From Pelecanus crispus (Eukaryota; Chordata; Aves; Pelecaniformes; Pelecanidae): a DNA stretch of 64,000 nucleotides. The DNA is taken from NCBI RefSeq assembly GCF_030463565.1, contig NC_134646.1, positions 14,660,001 through 14,724,000 of the forward strand. Direction: 5' to 3'. The notes under the pieces were generated by a model that saw only the letters and a program-made list of their open reading frames with translations, had not been told where the DNA came from and did no database searches. The position numbers and the translations under genes were made by a program. Within the stretch, counting starts at the first letter, position 1; each line of letters starts with the position of its first letter. Shown piece after piece: positions 11,724 to 23,085 of this stretch.

Positions 11724-13187
11724 CTCCTCTGCAGTCTATGAGGTTCTGCATCAAAAATGGAATTAAACATTTGGATGCAAGTTTTGCATGTTTCATCAAA
11801 AACTGTTTAACAATAGAACTTTTTTTTTTACATTAAAAAAAAATCAGTTAAGAAAGCTTGGACAATCAACCTCTGTTTACAGGTCTTTATATGCTATTCT
11901 CCAAAGGACAGCTTTTTAAAAAAAACAAAACAAAAAACAATGAACAAACCATCACAAAAGACAACCCACAAATCTCAAGAGCCTCTGGATCACTTGCTTT
12001 CACAATTTCTTTTATACTTCTTGGTGCAGGAACATGAAGCAGGTATTTATGCCGCATCATGTTTTCCGTGAATAGGTTTGCCTATTAATTGTCTTTTAAA
12101 AAAAACTTCTTTTAGTTGAAATTACTCTGGTTTTAGACTTTTTGTGTTCTTGTTCTGTACATTTGGTCGATTGTTCACTCATCAATGTTAAATTTCTCTG
12201 TAATGAAGAGGTCCACGAAGGGGATGTATTAGTTGCTTATGATTTTGGAGAAGAGGCTTCATCAACATACTGACAAACTTACTAGAAATTACTTCTGGCT
12301 AAGGAAGGTTTTTTTTATCTATGGATTTGTACCAGCAAATTCCTATGCTTGGTAGAAGCTTAGTTTGCAAGCAAACAGAAAGAACCACAAATTGTTAGTG
12401 TGAGGATCAGATCCTCAGACTAAAGCTACTCCTAAAAATATTCCTACTGTAAAAATTTTCGGTTCTTTCTTACCTGACTTCAGCTGCTCAGGCTGCTTGA
12501 CTTCGTATCTGTTGTCAGCCCTTTCTTTTAGCTGCTAATGGGGTATTCTTAGTGGGAAGTACAAGAAAGTTAGTTTAGCTGTTTTATAAAGTTCACTCAT
12601 TAAAACCCTTTATTGCAGCTGCAGTCCCTATTTTGTGAAAATCAATTCACACCTGAGTACGAGTCCCTAACAAAGATGTATCTTCCATGGAAGGGATGCA
12701 GCTGTGACATGTTCCTTATTCTTGGCATCCTCGGACAATCTAGTCAATAGGACTTCATATGTATATTGTGACTAATTATTGCTTAAAGCAACTTAAACTG
12801 ATTTGGTATGACCATTGCTTCATTTTTCTAAAACCTGCTATTAAATAAGTGCCTTCTGCTTTATTCAATCAGTGTTTTATTTTGATTCTGTAACGAGATC
12901 TTAGCCTTAGAAGCTTGAGGTACTTGGGAAAGACTCTTTCAGTATATACCTAAACAGCACACAGTGGCACAAAATTTGTATGCTAATAGAAGCTTTCATG
13001 CCTTTTTTTTTTTTTTAAGTCATCTCAGGTAACTTAGTTAACTTCTAGTCACTGACTAATCATGAAGGGATTCCTGCAGACTACAAATACTGAACATGAG
13101 AAGAAAAAAGACAAACCCCTTTTTCTAATGCGTGAGGTTACACTACATAAGTATTAAATGTATTATTATAGTATGTAATACTACATC
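11724..13187 (+). other. ELMOD2: Probable ELMOD2 3' UTR, end not defined
   Basis: AT-rich sequence after the ELMOD2 stop without a credible coding frame. An ATTAAA hexamer occurs at 11762-11767, very close to the stop. Canonical AATAAA hexamers on this strand occur only much further on, for example at 16066-16071 and about 16493. Which is used cannot be told from sequence alone. Confidence 0.4.
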
Positions 13188-13189
13188 TC

Positions 13190-13322
13190 CTTGGAGGTAA
13201 CAAAAACCCAACTGGACATGGTCCTAAGCAGCCTGCTTTAGGTGACCCTGCTTTGGGCGGGGGATTGGACTAGGTGTTCTCCAGAGGTGCCTTCCCACCT
13301 CGGTAATTCTGTGAGTCTGTGC
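13190..13322 (+). repeat. CR1 LINE 3' fragment
   Basis: Contains the CR1 blocks 'aacccaactggacatggtcc', 'cctgctttaggtgaccctgc', 'ggattggactaggtgttctc', 'cagaggtgccttcccacctc' and a degenerate 'aattctgtgagtctgtg' end. It is 5'-truncated, on the plus strand and clearly diverged, so an older copy. Confidence 0.85.
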
Positions 13323-13936
13323 TGTGTAACTAGTGACTTTTTACACCGCATCCACCCATTTGCTCCTGATCCCTTAAATGTTGGTGATCTCTTATTTGTG
13401 GGAAAGCTCCTGATCAGGGTAGGCAGTATATATGTAGGAGGTAATGCAGTTCTGTTTTCTTTTTATGATACCTTAGGTATAGACGAGAGTTAAACAGTTC
13501 TTAAGTTTAATGTATGCAGGGTGGAGAAGGGTTCATCTCATCTGTGTTGGGTTGATGCTATTCTAGTAAAAAAAAAAAAAAAAAAAAGTAATGTGAAGGT
13601 GCTTGGAGGAAGAGGTTATGCCATGGCTTGTAAGCTGAACTGACAAGCTTAGATACAAAACTGACTCCACAGGAAGCCTAGTTCTTTTGCTGCTCCCAGA
13701 TACTTGGGTCCTGTAATTCTCACCACTGAAAAAGCTGAGATCCTGTAGAGTGTTTTGGGACTTGGGTCCTGCGGTGGAGCTCCATTTCTCTGACCCTTGT
13801 AGATACTGGACATTCCTAAAACCTGGTGAAGGAAGGAAGGGGAAAGCGGACTCTTTCCCAGTGGCTGAGAGGTTAGTTGTCTGTTACTTTCTAGCCACAG
13901 CTTCTGTCATGTTTGTCTTCATTAATAATTTTTGCT

Positions 13937-14486
13937 ATTGCTGTCCTGGTTTCGGCTGGGATAGAGTTAATTTTCTTCCTAGTAGCAGGCATAGTGCTGT
14001 GGTTTGGATTTAGTAGAAGAATGCTGATAACACACTGATGTTTTAGTTGTTGCCAAGCACTGCTTATGCTAGTCCAGGACTTTTCAGCTTCCCATGCTCT
14101 GCCAGGTGCACAAGAAACTGGGAGGGGGCACAGCCAGAATAGTTGATCCAGACTGCCCAAAGGGCTATTCCATACCATACGATGTCATGCTCAGTATAGA
14201 AACTGGGGGGAGTTGGCCGGGGAGCAGCAATCACTGCTCGGGAACTGTCTGGGTATCGTTTGGCAGGTGGTGAACAATTGCATTGTACATCACTTGCTTT
14301 GTATATTGTTATTATTATCATTACCATTTTACTTTATTTCAATTATTAAACTGTTCTTGTCTCAACCCAGGAGTGTTTCTCACTCTTACTCCTCCAATTC
14401 TCTCCCCTATCGCATGGGGGTAGGGGGAGTGAGCGAGCGGCTGCGTGGTGCTGAGCTGCTGGCTGGGGCTAAACCACGACAATTGC
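13937..14486 (+). mobile_element. Solo LTR of an avian endogenous retrovirus, with 5-bp target duplication
   Basis: The LTR itself is 13942-14481 (540 bp). It begins TGTCCTGGTTTCGGCTGGGA, ends AAACCACGACA and is thus bounded by the inverted TGTC/GACA ends of retroviral LTRs. It is flanked on both sides by ATTGC (13937-13941 and 14482-14486), a perfect 5-bp target-site duplication. That length is usual for ERVL-type insertions, while ERV1 and ERVK more often give 4 and 6. A TATA-poor, AT-rich zone with ATTATTAAAC lies near 14340-14350 and may hold the poly(A) signal. No internal gag, pol or env sequence adjoins it, so the provirus has been reduced to a single LTR by recombination. The same family recurs at 63617. 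Confidence 0.9.
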
Positions 14487-14669
14487 TTGTAGATCTCCTT
14501 TGCAAGCAACATGAGACTGACTGACTGAATTTCAGAAGTGACCCCGGTATGTTTAGCAGCAGCAGGAAAGGAGATCCCATTCTTTTTTTTCCATCTCCTG
14601 CTTGCTAGCAAGTAACAAAATTGCTTAAGCCATGTCTCTCAAACACTCCCCTGTGCTAGAGTCTGCAAC

Positions 14670-14689
14670 TTTTTTTTTTTTTTTTTTTT
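14670..14689 (+). repeat. Poly-T tract (20 bp)
   Basis: Uninterrupted run of T following GCAAC and followed by GCAACAG. Such tracts are common in non-coding avian DNA. Others of similar length are A19 at 20265-20283, A21 at 36755-36775 and T25 at 61218-61242. Confidence 0.9.
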
Positions 14690-14699
14690 GCAACAGTTG

Positions 14700-17600
14700 C
14701 AAAAATTATCCGCACCCTCCTCTTTCCAGCCTTGAAACTGTCACTCAGCTCCTTGTTCACTAGGAGATTTAACTACTACTGAGGCTTTTAAAGCCCAACC
14801 ATCAAGTTTCAGATTTCCTTTCACACACCTAAGACATTTTAGTGTAGAATGTAGGTTGAGCCCGATGTGAGATACATCTTCAGTAGCTTTTTTTTTAAAA
14901 AAAAAAATCAAAGCGTGAGCTGGGAGTAAACTGTGGCAGTATACAAGGAAAAAAATTAAACCCAACCATCATTAGGTGAGCAAGACATATGGGAACACAT
15001 TAGTTTGCATGTAGTAATTAAGGTGAATGTTTATGTTAGGCTCCACTACACCTTCCCAGTAAACAGTTAGAATTTGCATGTAGTTTTGTATGATCAAGTA
15101 GCCCAGTCCTTCTGTCTAGGAGTCACTCGCTATATGTAGACTAGTACTGGGTGTCCCTGTTTTGCACCAGTGGTAGGCTAAGTGTATTACAGTGGTAGCT
15201 AGAAAATATGTGGAAAAAGGTAAAATTGTGTTTAGGGAAGGGAAGAACAGTGTTTGACTAGTCAGTGGTATTTTATACTAATGCTATTGTAGGGTGACAA
15301 TCCTAAGCTTATGGAAGATTCAAAAATGGAGGTAGGCCACCTTTCTGCAAGTTGATAGAATCAATTTGTTTAACATCAGAATTTGTCTCTCGTGGTTTAT
15401 TCTAAGAGTCTTAAAACCTTGGTAAATTCTCTTGTTATTTATTAACTGTCATGTTTTAAAGTACGTATTATCTTATTAGAATTTGCAAGTACTGTTAGTT
15501 TTCTAACCTGCTGCCTCTTTAAAGCATTCACTGCGTGAAAGCTCATATGCAATAGTAATTTTAAAAAGAAACCTAAAACTGAAGACAACAAGGTGGTTCT
15601 CTAAATTTTTTGTTGTTCCTGTAGCAACTGTTTAACAAACTACCTCCACTTTTGTTGTTTAGTGTATGCTTGAAACATGGTGCCACTCCATGAACAAATT
15701 TATCAGAAGATAAGTAGAAGTTGACCACAAGCAACAGTAAAATCTAGTCTTTCAATAAGTAAACACACTGCTTCATAAGTAACCAACTTGATTGAAAAGC
15801 GATTTGAAGAGGGTGCTGCTTGGGAAGAAACGGAGAACGTTTTTAAACTGGTTGTGCTTCTGTCATCTGATACGGCAGTGTCAAGAATAGGGTATTTTGT
15901 CCTGAAGGACAATAGGAGAAGGGGCCAATTTAAGCATCTCAGATAGATAAATAGTTTTGGATTTTCATTCTTTGAAAAACAACAACAAAAACATGCAAAC
16001 AAAAGGTTAAATACACACACACAAAGCCCCAAGCATTCCTTTTCCCAATTTTCCATCCTAGTTTAAATAAACATTTTACAAAAAAAAAAAAATTGGTTAG
16101 CCTTGTTTTAAGAGTTATCGTGATGAAAAAGCGTGTATTTAGTTAGGTGGGAGTTCAGTCAGTATTCTTGAAAATACTGCTAGTGAATGCATCGTAAAGA
16201 TGTAACCTGTTCTTTCTTTCTGTCATACTTGTTTTGTGTTGCTGTAGTACAACGGTGATCAATCTTTGGACTGATGTTTCTTGTGCCAGTCGATATATTT
16301 GTCTTTCGCTAGGGAAGAGAAAAAAAAAAAAACAGCCCAAGACAGCTTGTGGGCATTTTTTTTTTTTTTTTTCTTATCACACTGTGCTTAGATAGCTGCA
16401 TTCTAATAGAAATTTCTGTTTACCACAATATAAAAGCAATAATGTAAACTGTGATGTCTGTGTAATGGAAAGAGATGTTTACAATGGTAGCAAATAAAGA
16501 ACGAGTTATCCCAAAATATTGTCAACTTCAGTGTGTTACAGTCTGCTAGAAAACATAACAAATTTGCATTTAGCCATGCTCTCAGTTCATGCAAATGCAC
16601 TGTGATATGAGAGAAAGCTTTATCCTATCTTCTTTTTGGGGGGAGTTGTTTGTTTGGTTTTGTTTTTTTCTCCAGCTCTGAGAACTTGTTAGAGATCTCT
16701 ATGGTTCTTGTACTGGGCTTGCATTTGTGCCTAGCGAAGGCGTTATTGGGACTTAGCACCGTAGCACAGACCGTTGGAATGGTAGGCAGCAGAACAGCTG
16801 TGTGGAAACTGAACTGGAAAACACAACAGCTGGAACAAAGGCTAGCTGGCTCACATACTTTTTCTAGTTTTTAAATCATCATCCGAGATACGTACCTTAA
16901 ATCAAACACCAGAAGAAAGGATTAAGATTTAAATCGGACTTAAATCGGATTTAAATCTTCCTCCATGCCTTCATCTCCATACAAGCCACGTTAAATAATT
17001 TACTCGGTTTTTCAGTTCCATTTGTATTTCTCAGGTAGCCTTTGTTTCTGCTCCTGAATTTTGGAGACCAAATGCTTCTATTAATGTACCAAAGTGCCAC
17101 TACCTGAGAACTACAAGATCTCACCTGTAGAAATTCTATTTCTTCAGAAGCACAGAACAGGCCCTGCACTACAGAACCATCCCGCTCCTCCAAACCCCAA
17201 ATGTTGAGTTGGTCAGTTATGCAAATACCAGTTATTTTAGAAAATGGGATGAGGAAGCAGCTATTCAGGAAATTTAAATGGAGATACTGAGTACCACAGG
17301 AAAGAGAAGAACCAGAATTAAATTCCGTTGTGTCGTGGCGTGCTTGGAGATGTTATCCGCCACCACTTCTTGAGAGCATCTTGCACTACAGTTAAGACTG
17401 ACTTCCTGCATCTCATCCCTTGTGTTCCCAGCACTGAAACGCTGTTGTACAACGACGCTGCCGATACCAGCATGTATCGCACATTTCTATTATTAGCCGT
17501 ATTCCAACGTAACGGTCACTGCCACGGTTTTGTTCTAATTATTTGCTGTCGGGCTAATTTATATTTTCACTATTGAATACATCAACATGTTAAATGAGCA

Positions 17601-18060
17601 TTAAAAGTCACAACTGCTGCTTGAAGTACATAACATTTGACTCAAGACTACTTCTAGTGGAAAGAAACAGAAAGAGCATACAAGAAATGGTTTTTTTGAA
17701 CCAGAGGATTAGGCTCAGTTATAGACGCGACCACTTCACTTTCATTCTTGCTGCAACGTTCCGCCTCGGCCTGTGTCTAAACTGGTGAGCTTTTGTCACG
17801 GACCAGCCGTCTCCCACAGCATCGGGGGTTGATGCCAGGGCCCGAAGGAAGGCTCCAGGTGCTGGAACCTCGTGCTCTAGCTCAGCAAAAGGCCAGGATG
17901 CTAAGGCACGCTCCACCGTAGGCTGAGCTGACCTATCAACCCCTGCACTATTCCTCAGTATTTTCTGATTTTTTCCAGATGTTTTAGTCTCAGCCCAACT
18001 ATTCTATTTTTCTTGCAAAAATAGATACAATGGCATCCAGTATTTTTTACAGTTAATATT
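14700..18060. other. Intergenic stretch without recognised gene
   Basis: Sequence between the solo LTR and the next CR1 tail. It contains short open frames on both strands, none with a recognisable family, and an unusual inverted repeat at 16924-16959. This is where mammals carry UCP1 (minus strand). I looked through the translated open frames for mitochondrial-carrier signatures such as PxDxxKxR and found none. Confidence 0.5.
16924..16959. repeat. 12-bp perfect inverted repeat with internal tandem copy
   Basis: AAGATTTAAATC at 16924-16935 is matched by its exact reverse complement GATTTAAATCTT at 16948-16959, with a 12-base spacer GGACTTAAATCG. The spacer repeats the arm's core, giving three successive TTAAATC units about 12 bases apart. 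It could form a hairpin or simply be a small AT-rich expansion. Confidence 0.8.
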
Positions 18061-18065
18061 TCATT

Positions 18066-18122
18066 TCTATGGGCTCAATGATCTCTCAAGGTCCCTTCCA
18101 ACCCAAAGCATTCTATGATTCT
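18066..18122 (+). repeat. CR1 LINE 3' tail
   Basis: A short CR1 end: 'gggctcaatgatctctcaag', 'gtcccttccaaccc', then 'attctatgattcta'. Only about 57 bp is recognisable; the element may reach further left in a form too diverged to call. Confidence 0.8.
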
Positions 18123-20840
18123 AGCTACAGCGTACCTCAAACAACTGAACTACCAAGAACTGGAACAGATAGGAGACTACAGTTAAGTCACTCACAGGGG
18201 TGCCAGAAGTTTGGCGAGCGACAGCACCGAAACTCGTCAACGCGCGTGCAGCCCAGAGCGGTGGAGGCTTGGCAAGCCGCGCTCCCTGCCTGCAACACAC
18301 GGGGACAGCCACAGGCGCCTTCTCCGATCTATTGCTTTTCCGTGTAGGCAGGTTGTAGGCTTACAGTGCTTAGGCACCCGCTTCGTTTTGTTGCTCTAAG
18401 CATCCTGATGGAATTCAAACTCTTCCCAGCAGTTTCTTGTTGGTTTCTGTATCGCGCCTACTGTCAAAACAGTTACCACAGTTTCAAAATGCTGCTGCAA
18501 GATTAATGATGGAAGACCCTGCGACAGGAGGGATCCAGAAGCTTGGAGAGCAGCCAGCTGAGGAACCAGACCCGGCGGCAGGGCTTTCCAAGCAAAAGCA
18601 CCGTCTCTCTGCTTGACCAGCTGCATGAAGGCCATTCCCTTTCTCTCCCGCAGCTCCCTTACGTACCGCACCATGTATGCCATACCCGCCTCTGCCATCT
18701 TGATAAGACAACATCTACTACAACAGAAGCTCCAGCGTCACTGTGTGAGAATCCCAAAGGTGCTTTTCTCTTTAGGACCGTTTATGATGTCAAATTTTCA
18801 GTAGGTTTAATACAACACATAACGAGCTTCCTGCCTGCTTGCCCAAAACTCATGTAACACAAACCTTTACAAGTCTCAAACACAACCCTCCTAGAATTCA
18901 GGAGCGGTAAGGCACTACAATGAGGGAAATAAGTATCATTGAACTTTCATATGCTATTGGCATCTGAATAAATTGCAAGACAGATTGGAAGAAAAGAGAA
19001 GAATGTTTCTTTGTGGCTTTTTTTTTTTTTTTTTAAATAGGGAAAGCTCTATAAAATAACCTCTCACACCTCCATTGCCTGCTGTCTGTCTCTCGGCAGG
19101 CAGGCAACACCCTGTTGCCAGCAGGCTCCTACCAAGCTAAAAAAGCAGCATGTCAGTGTCCAGTCACAGATCTCAGCTCTGAAGAGGAAAAAGATCTTCC
19201 TTTTTTTTTCCCCAGCTGTGAGACTAACAGCCCTAACTAAACTCCACAGTCCACAGATTAAAGAGACTCTATCTCAAAGCATGACATACAGGCACTTGTA
19301 AAGCCATACCAACTTGCTTGCGTCGCATACCTACACATACAGATAAGACTTTAAAAATATTCACTCACGTTTTCTCAAGGGGTCTGCATCACTGCATGCT
19401 GGTCAGTTGAACTCTTCTGTAGCTGTCCTCTCATCAACTCCCACCCAGCTACTAAAGAACAGCTCACAGCAGATTTGGTCATCAAATAGGCTACTGCTGG
19501 CTGGCCATTTGGTGTGGCCCTAATCAGGTGACCAGCCTCACCCAAAAAAATCTGGAGAAAATCAGCTCACCTGGCTGCTACCTATAGCAAAGCCATTCTT
19601 AAAGATGACCTGGCTTACACTTAGGAGCTGTGTTGACGTGATCAGGAAGGTAAGGAAGGCTACTGGAGCAAAACAAAAAGAAGTTGCCTTGCAAAATGGC
19701 TCCTGTTGCACCAGAGATCCACTTGTGGATGCCTCTTCTTGTTACAGGAGTTGTAACAGCAAAATATTTTCAGGATACGTTGTACCCCCAGCCCTGTGGG
19801 TGGGGAGTGGAGCAAAGCTGGCAAGCCCTTCTAAGATAAAGAAATGTTTTTCATGTGTGGTCTGTGCATCACTAGGGGTGTGTGGCAGATTGCCGATAGG
19901 CTTAAATTCACTTTACCATGACAGATGCCTAAAAGAGAAATATTTTAGGGATCTGCAAACTTAAAAAGGTCAACAATCCGCTTAAGGGTATTAACCCTTA
20001 ACGCTGAAGACTTCCGTGAGAACTTATTCAGCTGCCAGGCATTACAATAAAGCACCCTGCTCTGGCCTTGGCATCTTAAGGTAAAACAAATCATGTTCTT
20101 CAAAATGGTGATTACGGCTTCAAATGAACATCATTATTTGATACCCATGTGAACCAATCTGCATAGTCTCATACGCAGAACGACTGCCTTGCTTTTTTGT
20201 ACCGTTATATGTAGTCTACACATGGCTAAATTATAAAGGAGAGAACTCTTACTTCCAACAAAAGAAAAAAAAAAAAAAAAAAACAAAACGGTAAACTGAC
20301 TGAGACAAGGGATATCTGAGCAGTGCTCAGAAATTAACAGCCATGCTTTGCAAATTAACTTTCTATAGACACAAATAGATGCTAAGTTTCAAAAATGTAA
20401 TTCACTGAATAGGGCACATCCATGTCTGTTCTGTCACTGCCATGGTTTTGAGGCTGACATCTCAGCTTACCGGTACCCTGTAAAAAACATTGTAATATTT
20501 AAAGCCTTAAAAACATGCCTAGTGAGCTACAGCAAAGCATAGATGGGTCATAAAATATCTGGGGGTCTTAAAAAGTAGTAACAACCGTTGTCACCAAATG
20601 TGAGCATAGCAGGGAAAAATTTAATGAAACTGAGTAGTGTGAGAGAAGCTTGCATGGGTTGCTTGTTGCAGGTGGAATTAAACACATTCAAGTGTTAAAC
20701 AAACCAGGCATGGAAACCACAAACGCTTTTGTTCGGAAACCCGGTGCTGAAGTTGTAATGTCATTTGTCGGTGTAATAAAACACAATCACCTACTTTTCC
20801 CTCTAGCGTGACTTTAATAGTTAAAAATCAAATCTGTGCA
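18123..20840. other. Intergenic stretch before the TBC1D9 3' end
   Basis: No gene recognised. The part around 18200-18700 is richer in GC and CpG than its surroundings and has overlapping open frames of about 100 codons on both strands, 18543-18857 (+) and 18396-18698 (-). Neither resembles a protein I know. The rest is AT-rich with an A19 tract at 20265-20283. Confidence 0.4.
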
Positions 20841-20848
20841 GAGTGTAC

Positions 20849-22359
20849 TTTATTTGTTCACATTACCTATTTGTGGTTAAAAACCACTTCATCTGACAAT
20901 TTAAAAGCATTCTTTTAAAACAAAAGAATTAAACATAGCTTCTGCTAAAAAATCTGCAAGTTACATGGATGCGATATACAGGAGTATAAAAAAATCAACA
21001 GTATTCTACAGAAAATATTCTCAAAACAGCAAATAAAGATTAGGCATGTAGGCATGATCCTGAACTGAACAAATATGAATTAAAAAACAGCTGACAAAAT
21101 TTAAAAAAAAATCCTGAATATCTGTATAAAAGAAGCAAGGATTCAAAGTGCAGGTGCTCCAGTTTTCATTTTAACATATTATTCAGTGAGTTGATACAGG
21201 ATACTATTCATTTTATATAAAGTGACAGTGTTCTCAGTAAGACTTAAACATTCAGTTACATTATCTTGCAGATTTTTTTCATTACTGCTACTTTACACTG
21301 CTGTAAATGAAGACTTATGCAATACAGATTTTTATTTTCTTAATCTAACAAGGATATAATAGGTTGGTGGTAAAGGTTAGTTTTAAGAGCTAAGCTATAT
21401 ATGCTGTAGATCCAGCCTTAGAAGTATATCTATACTTTTTTTAACTTTTAAAAACAGCTTTCAATTTTTAAAAAGAGACTCTACCAATCTGTTCTGGGAC
21501 CTGCACACGCTGTCTTTGGAGCACACCAGCAAAGCTCCCAAGTCCACTGGTCAGGCACACAGCTGCGGGCAGGGCCATGCTGGAGATCTTCCCTTGGTGG
21601 CCGCGGCCGGGAAGGGGCTCGTTCTCTGCCGGGTCTGGTGCGGCCAGAGGCCGCTGAGCCCAGGGGAAGGCAAATGGGCTCTGCCTTCCGTCGGAGCAGA
21701 AATCATCACATTTAACCACATTTGCCTGATGTGCCAGCTAGGCTTGGGATGGACTTCTCACTTTTATTTGAGTGCACCAATCTTAAGCAGAAGAAGTTAG
21801 GGGCCAGGCAGGTGTCACTGAAGCGATCTTCCATATATTAAAAAAAATAAAATTAAGCACATGTTAAAACCCATTATCTTTGAAAAAGCAAGTTATATGA
21901 AACAAGATTATCCTTCAGGGATGTTGCCTGGAACTTCATTTCACCTGAGGTCCTATTCAGGTTGACAGTGTCCCTTTAAATGTTAGGTACTTCTTGTTTT
22001 GTTTACTTTTTTCCCCAAGAATCAGATCTCTATATATGTCTATTTTAAAAATGCACGTAAATATCAGCCTTAAGTTTACATTTAGAAATTAGGAACTAAT
22101 CTTTACCATCTTATATTGACAGCAAGGTTAATAATACACACACTTCACTGACAACTGTTTGTTTTTTTCTGTAGTTTGAACAAAATTTGCATTTGTGTAA
22201 CATTTCCCACAGAAAGAGTGATTATACTTCAAGATAGTTAAGTTTGCACCCCAACATTTTCACATTAGTGAAAACAATCATGTTTTGAAAATACCAGGGC
22301 CTGTGGCAGGTACTAATAAATAGAGAATAAAAAAAATAAATAAAAAACCCAACTGCCTT
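20849..22359 (-). other. TBC1D9: Probable TBC1D9 3' UTR
   Basis: About 1.5 kb downstream of the TBC1D9 stop on the minus strand, AT-rich, without coding frames. AATAAA hexamers on the minus strand are read at 21763-21768, 21331-21336 and 20849-20854. The last is followed, in transcript direction, by a GT-rich stretch (the reverse of the AC-rich run near 20779-20791), as expected near a cleavage site. The true end is not certain. A short GC-rich patch at about 21580-21665 interrupts it. Confidence 0.42.
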
Positions 22360-23085
22360 TTATCCCGACATAGTAGAGATTTCATAGTCAATGGCCGAGG
22401 TTATCGGTTTACCCATCATCCTTACGTTTTTAGCATTAGTAATCCTAGCCATCATGGACACAGGCTTGTCAAAGTACCTAACCAGCGCTGGCTCAGTCAA
22501 AAGGGAGGCTAAAAATTGTTCAAAGGTAATGGCCCAGTCTCTGTCAATGCTAGTGCTTCTACGAAGAGAAGCGGTGTGGTTGCTCCGTACCAAAACGGTG
22601 TCTTCACTGATGTCCTCGCAGTGCAGCTTTTCTTCTTCATGTGAACCTGCACTCAGTACTGAGTAGGAGGACATTGAACTATCATCTTTTGTATCATCAT
22701 CGGAAATGAGCATGGAAGAACAGGCTCCGTTGTCCCTGGGAGAAGAGTCTTCGAGCTTAATGTCTTCCATCTGCATGCCCAGGGTGCTGTCGGTGCAAAC
22801 GGCCTCCTCACCGTTGGTGACGAGGCTGCTTTGGAATGGCTTGTGCTGTTCGAGGGGATACTGCTGGTGCTCCTTCTTCTGAAACAGCTCGCTCTGAATA
22901 GTTTTGCCGCAATTGTTACTGCTGCTGTCTGTCTCTTTTGTGGGCTGCACACTGAAGAGCTTACCAACCTCACCTATCTCCAAAAGCAAGCTTGTCACAG
23001 CAGCGGTAGCGTGGTACAGATCTTGTTCATTGGGGTCTTCACTGAACATATTGTACATTGTCTTGCACAGTTCAATGAACTGTCC
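22360..23085 (-). CDS. TBC1D9: TBC1D9 terminal coding exon (21)
   Basis: The largest exon: 241 codons and TAA. It starts after TGTTTAG with [20 protein letters not shown], and ends [11 protein letters not shown]. It includes an acidic serine-rich block ([20 protein letters not shown], then [20 protein letters not shown]) that is nearly identical to the mammalian form, and the [20 protein letters not shown] motif. Between them, about residues 1060-1110, a glutamine- and serine-rich linker differs strongly from mammals. Confidence 0.96.
   Translation of the reverse strand, partial: GQFIELCKTMYNMFSEDPNEQDLYHATAAVTSLLLEIGEVGKLFSVQPTKETDSSSNNCGKTIQSELFQKKEHQQYPLEQHKPFQSSLVTNGEEAVCTDSTLGMQMEDIKLEDSSPRDNGACSSMLISDDDTKDDSSMSSYSVLSAGSHEEEKLHCEDISEDTVLVRSNHTASLRRSTSIDRDWAITFEQFLASLLTEPALVRYFDKPVSMMARITNAKNVRMMGKPITSAIDYEISTMSG

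Noticed and set aside
13891-14611. Open frames on both strands over the solo LTR
   Set aside because: They lie within non-coding LTR sequence and recur in the copy at 63587-63999; no gag, pol or env similarity.
19605-19964. 119-codon plus-strand frame in the intergenic gap, considered as a UCP1 remnant
   Set aside because: No carrier-family motif, and UCP1 would be on the other strand.
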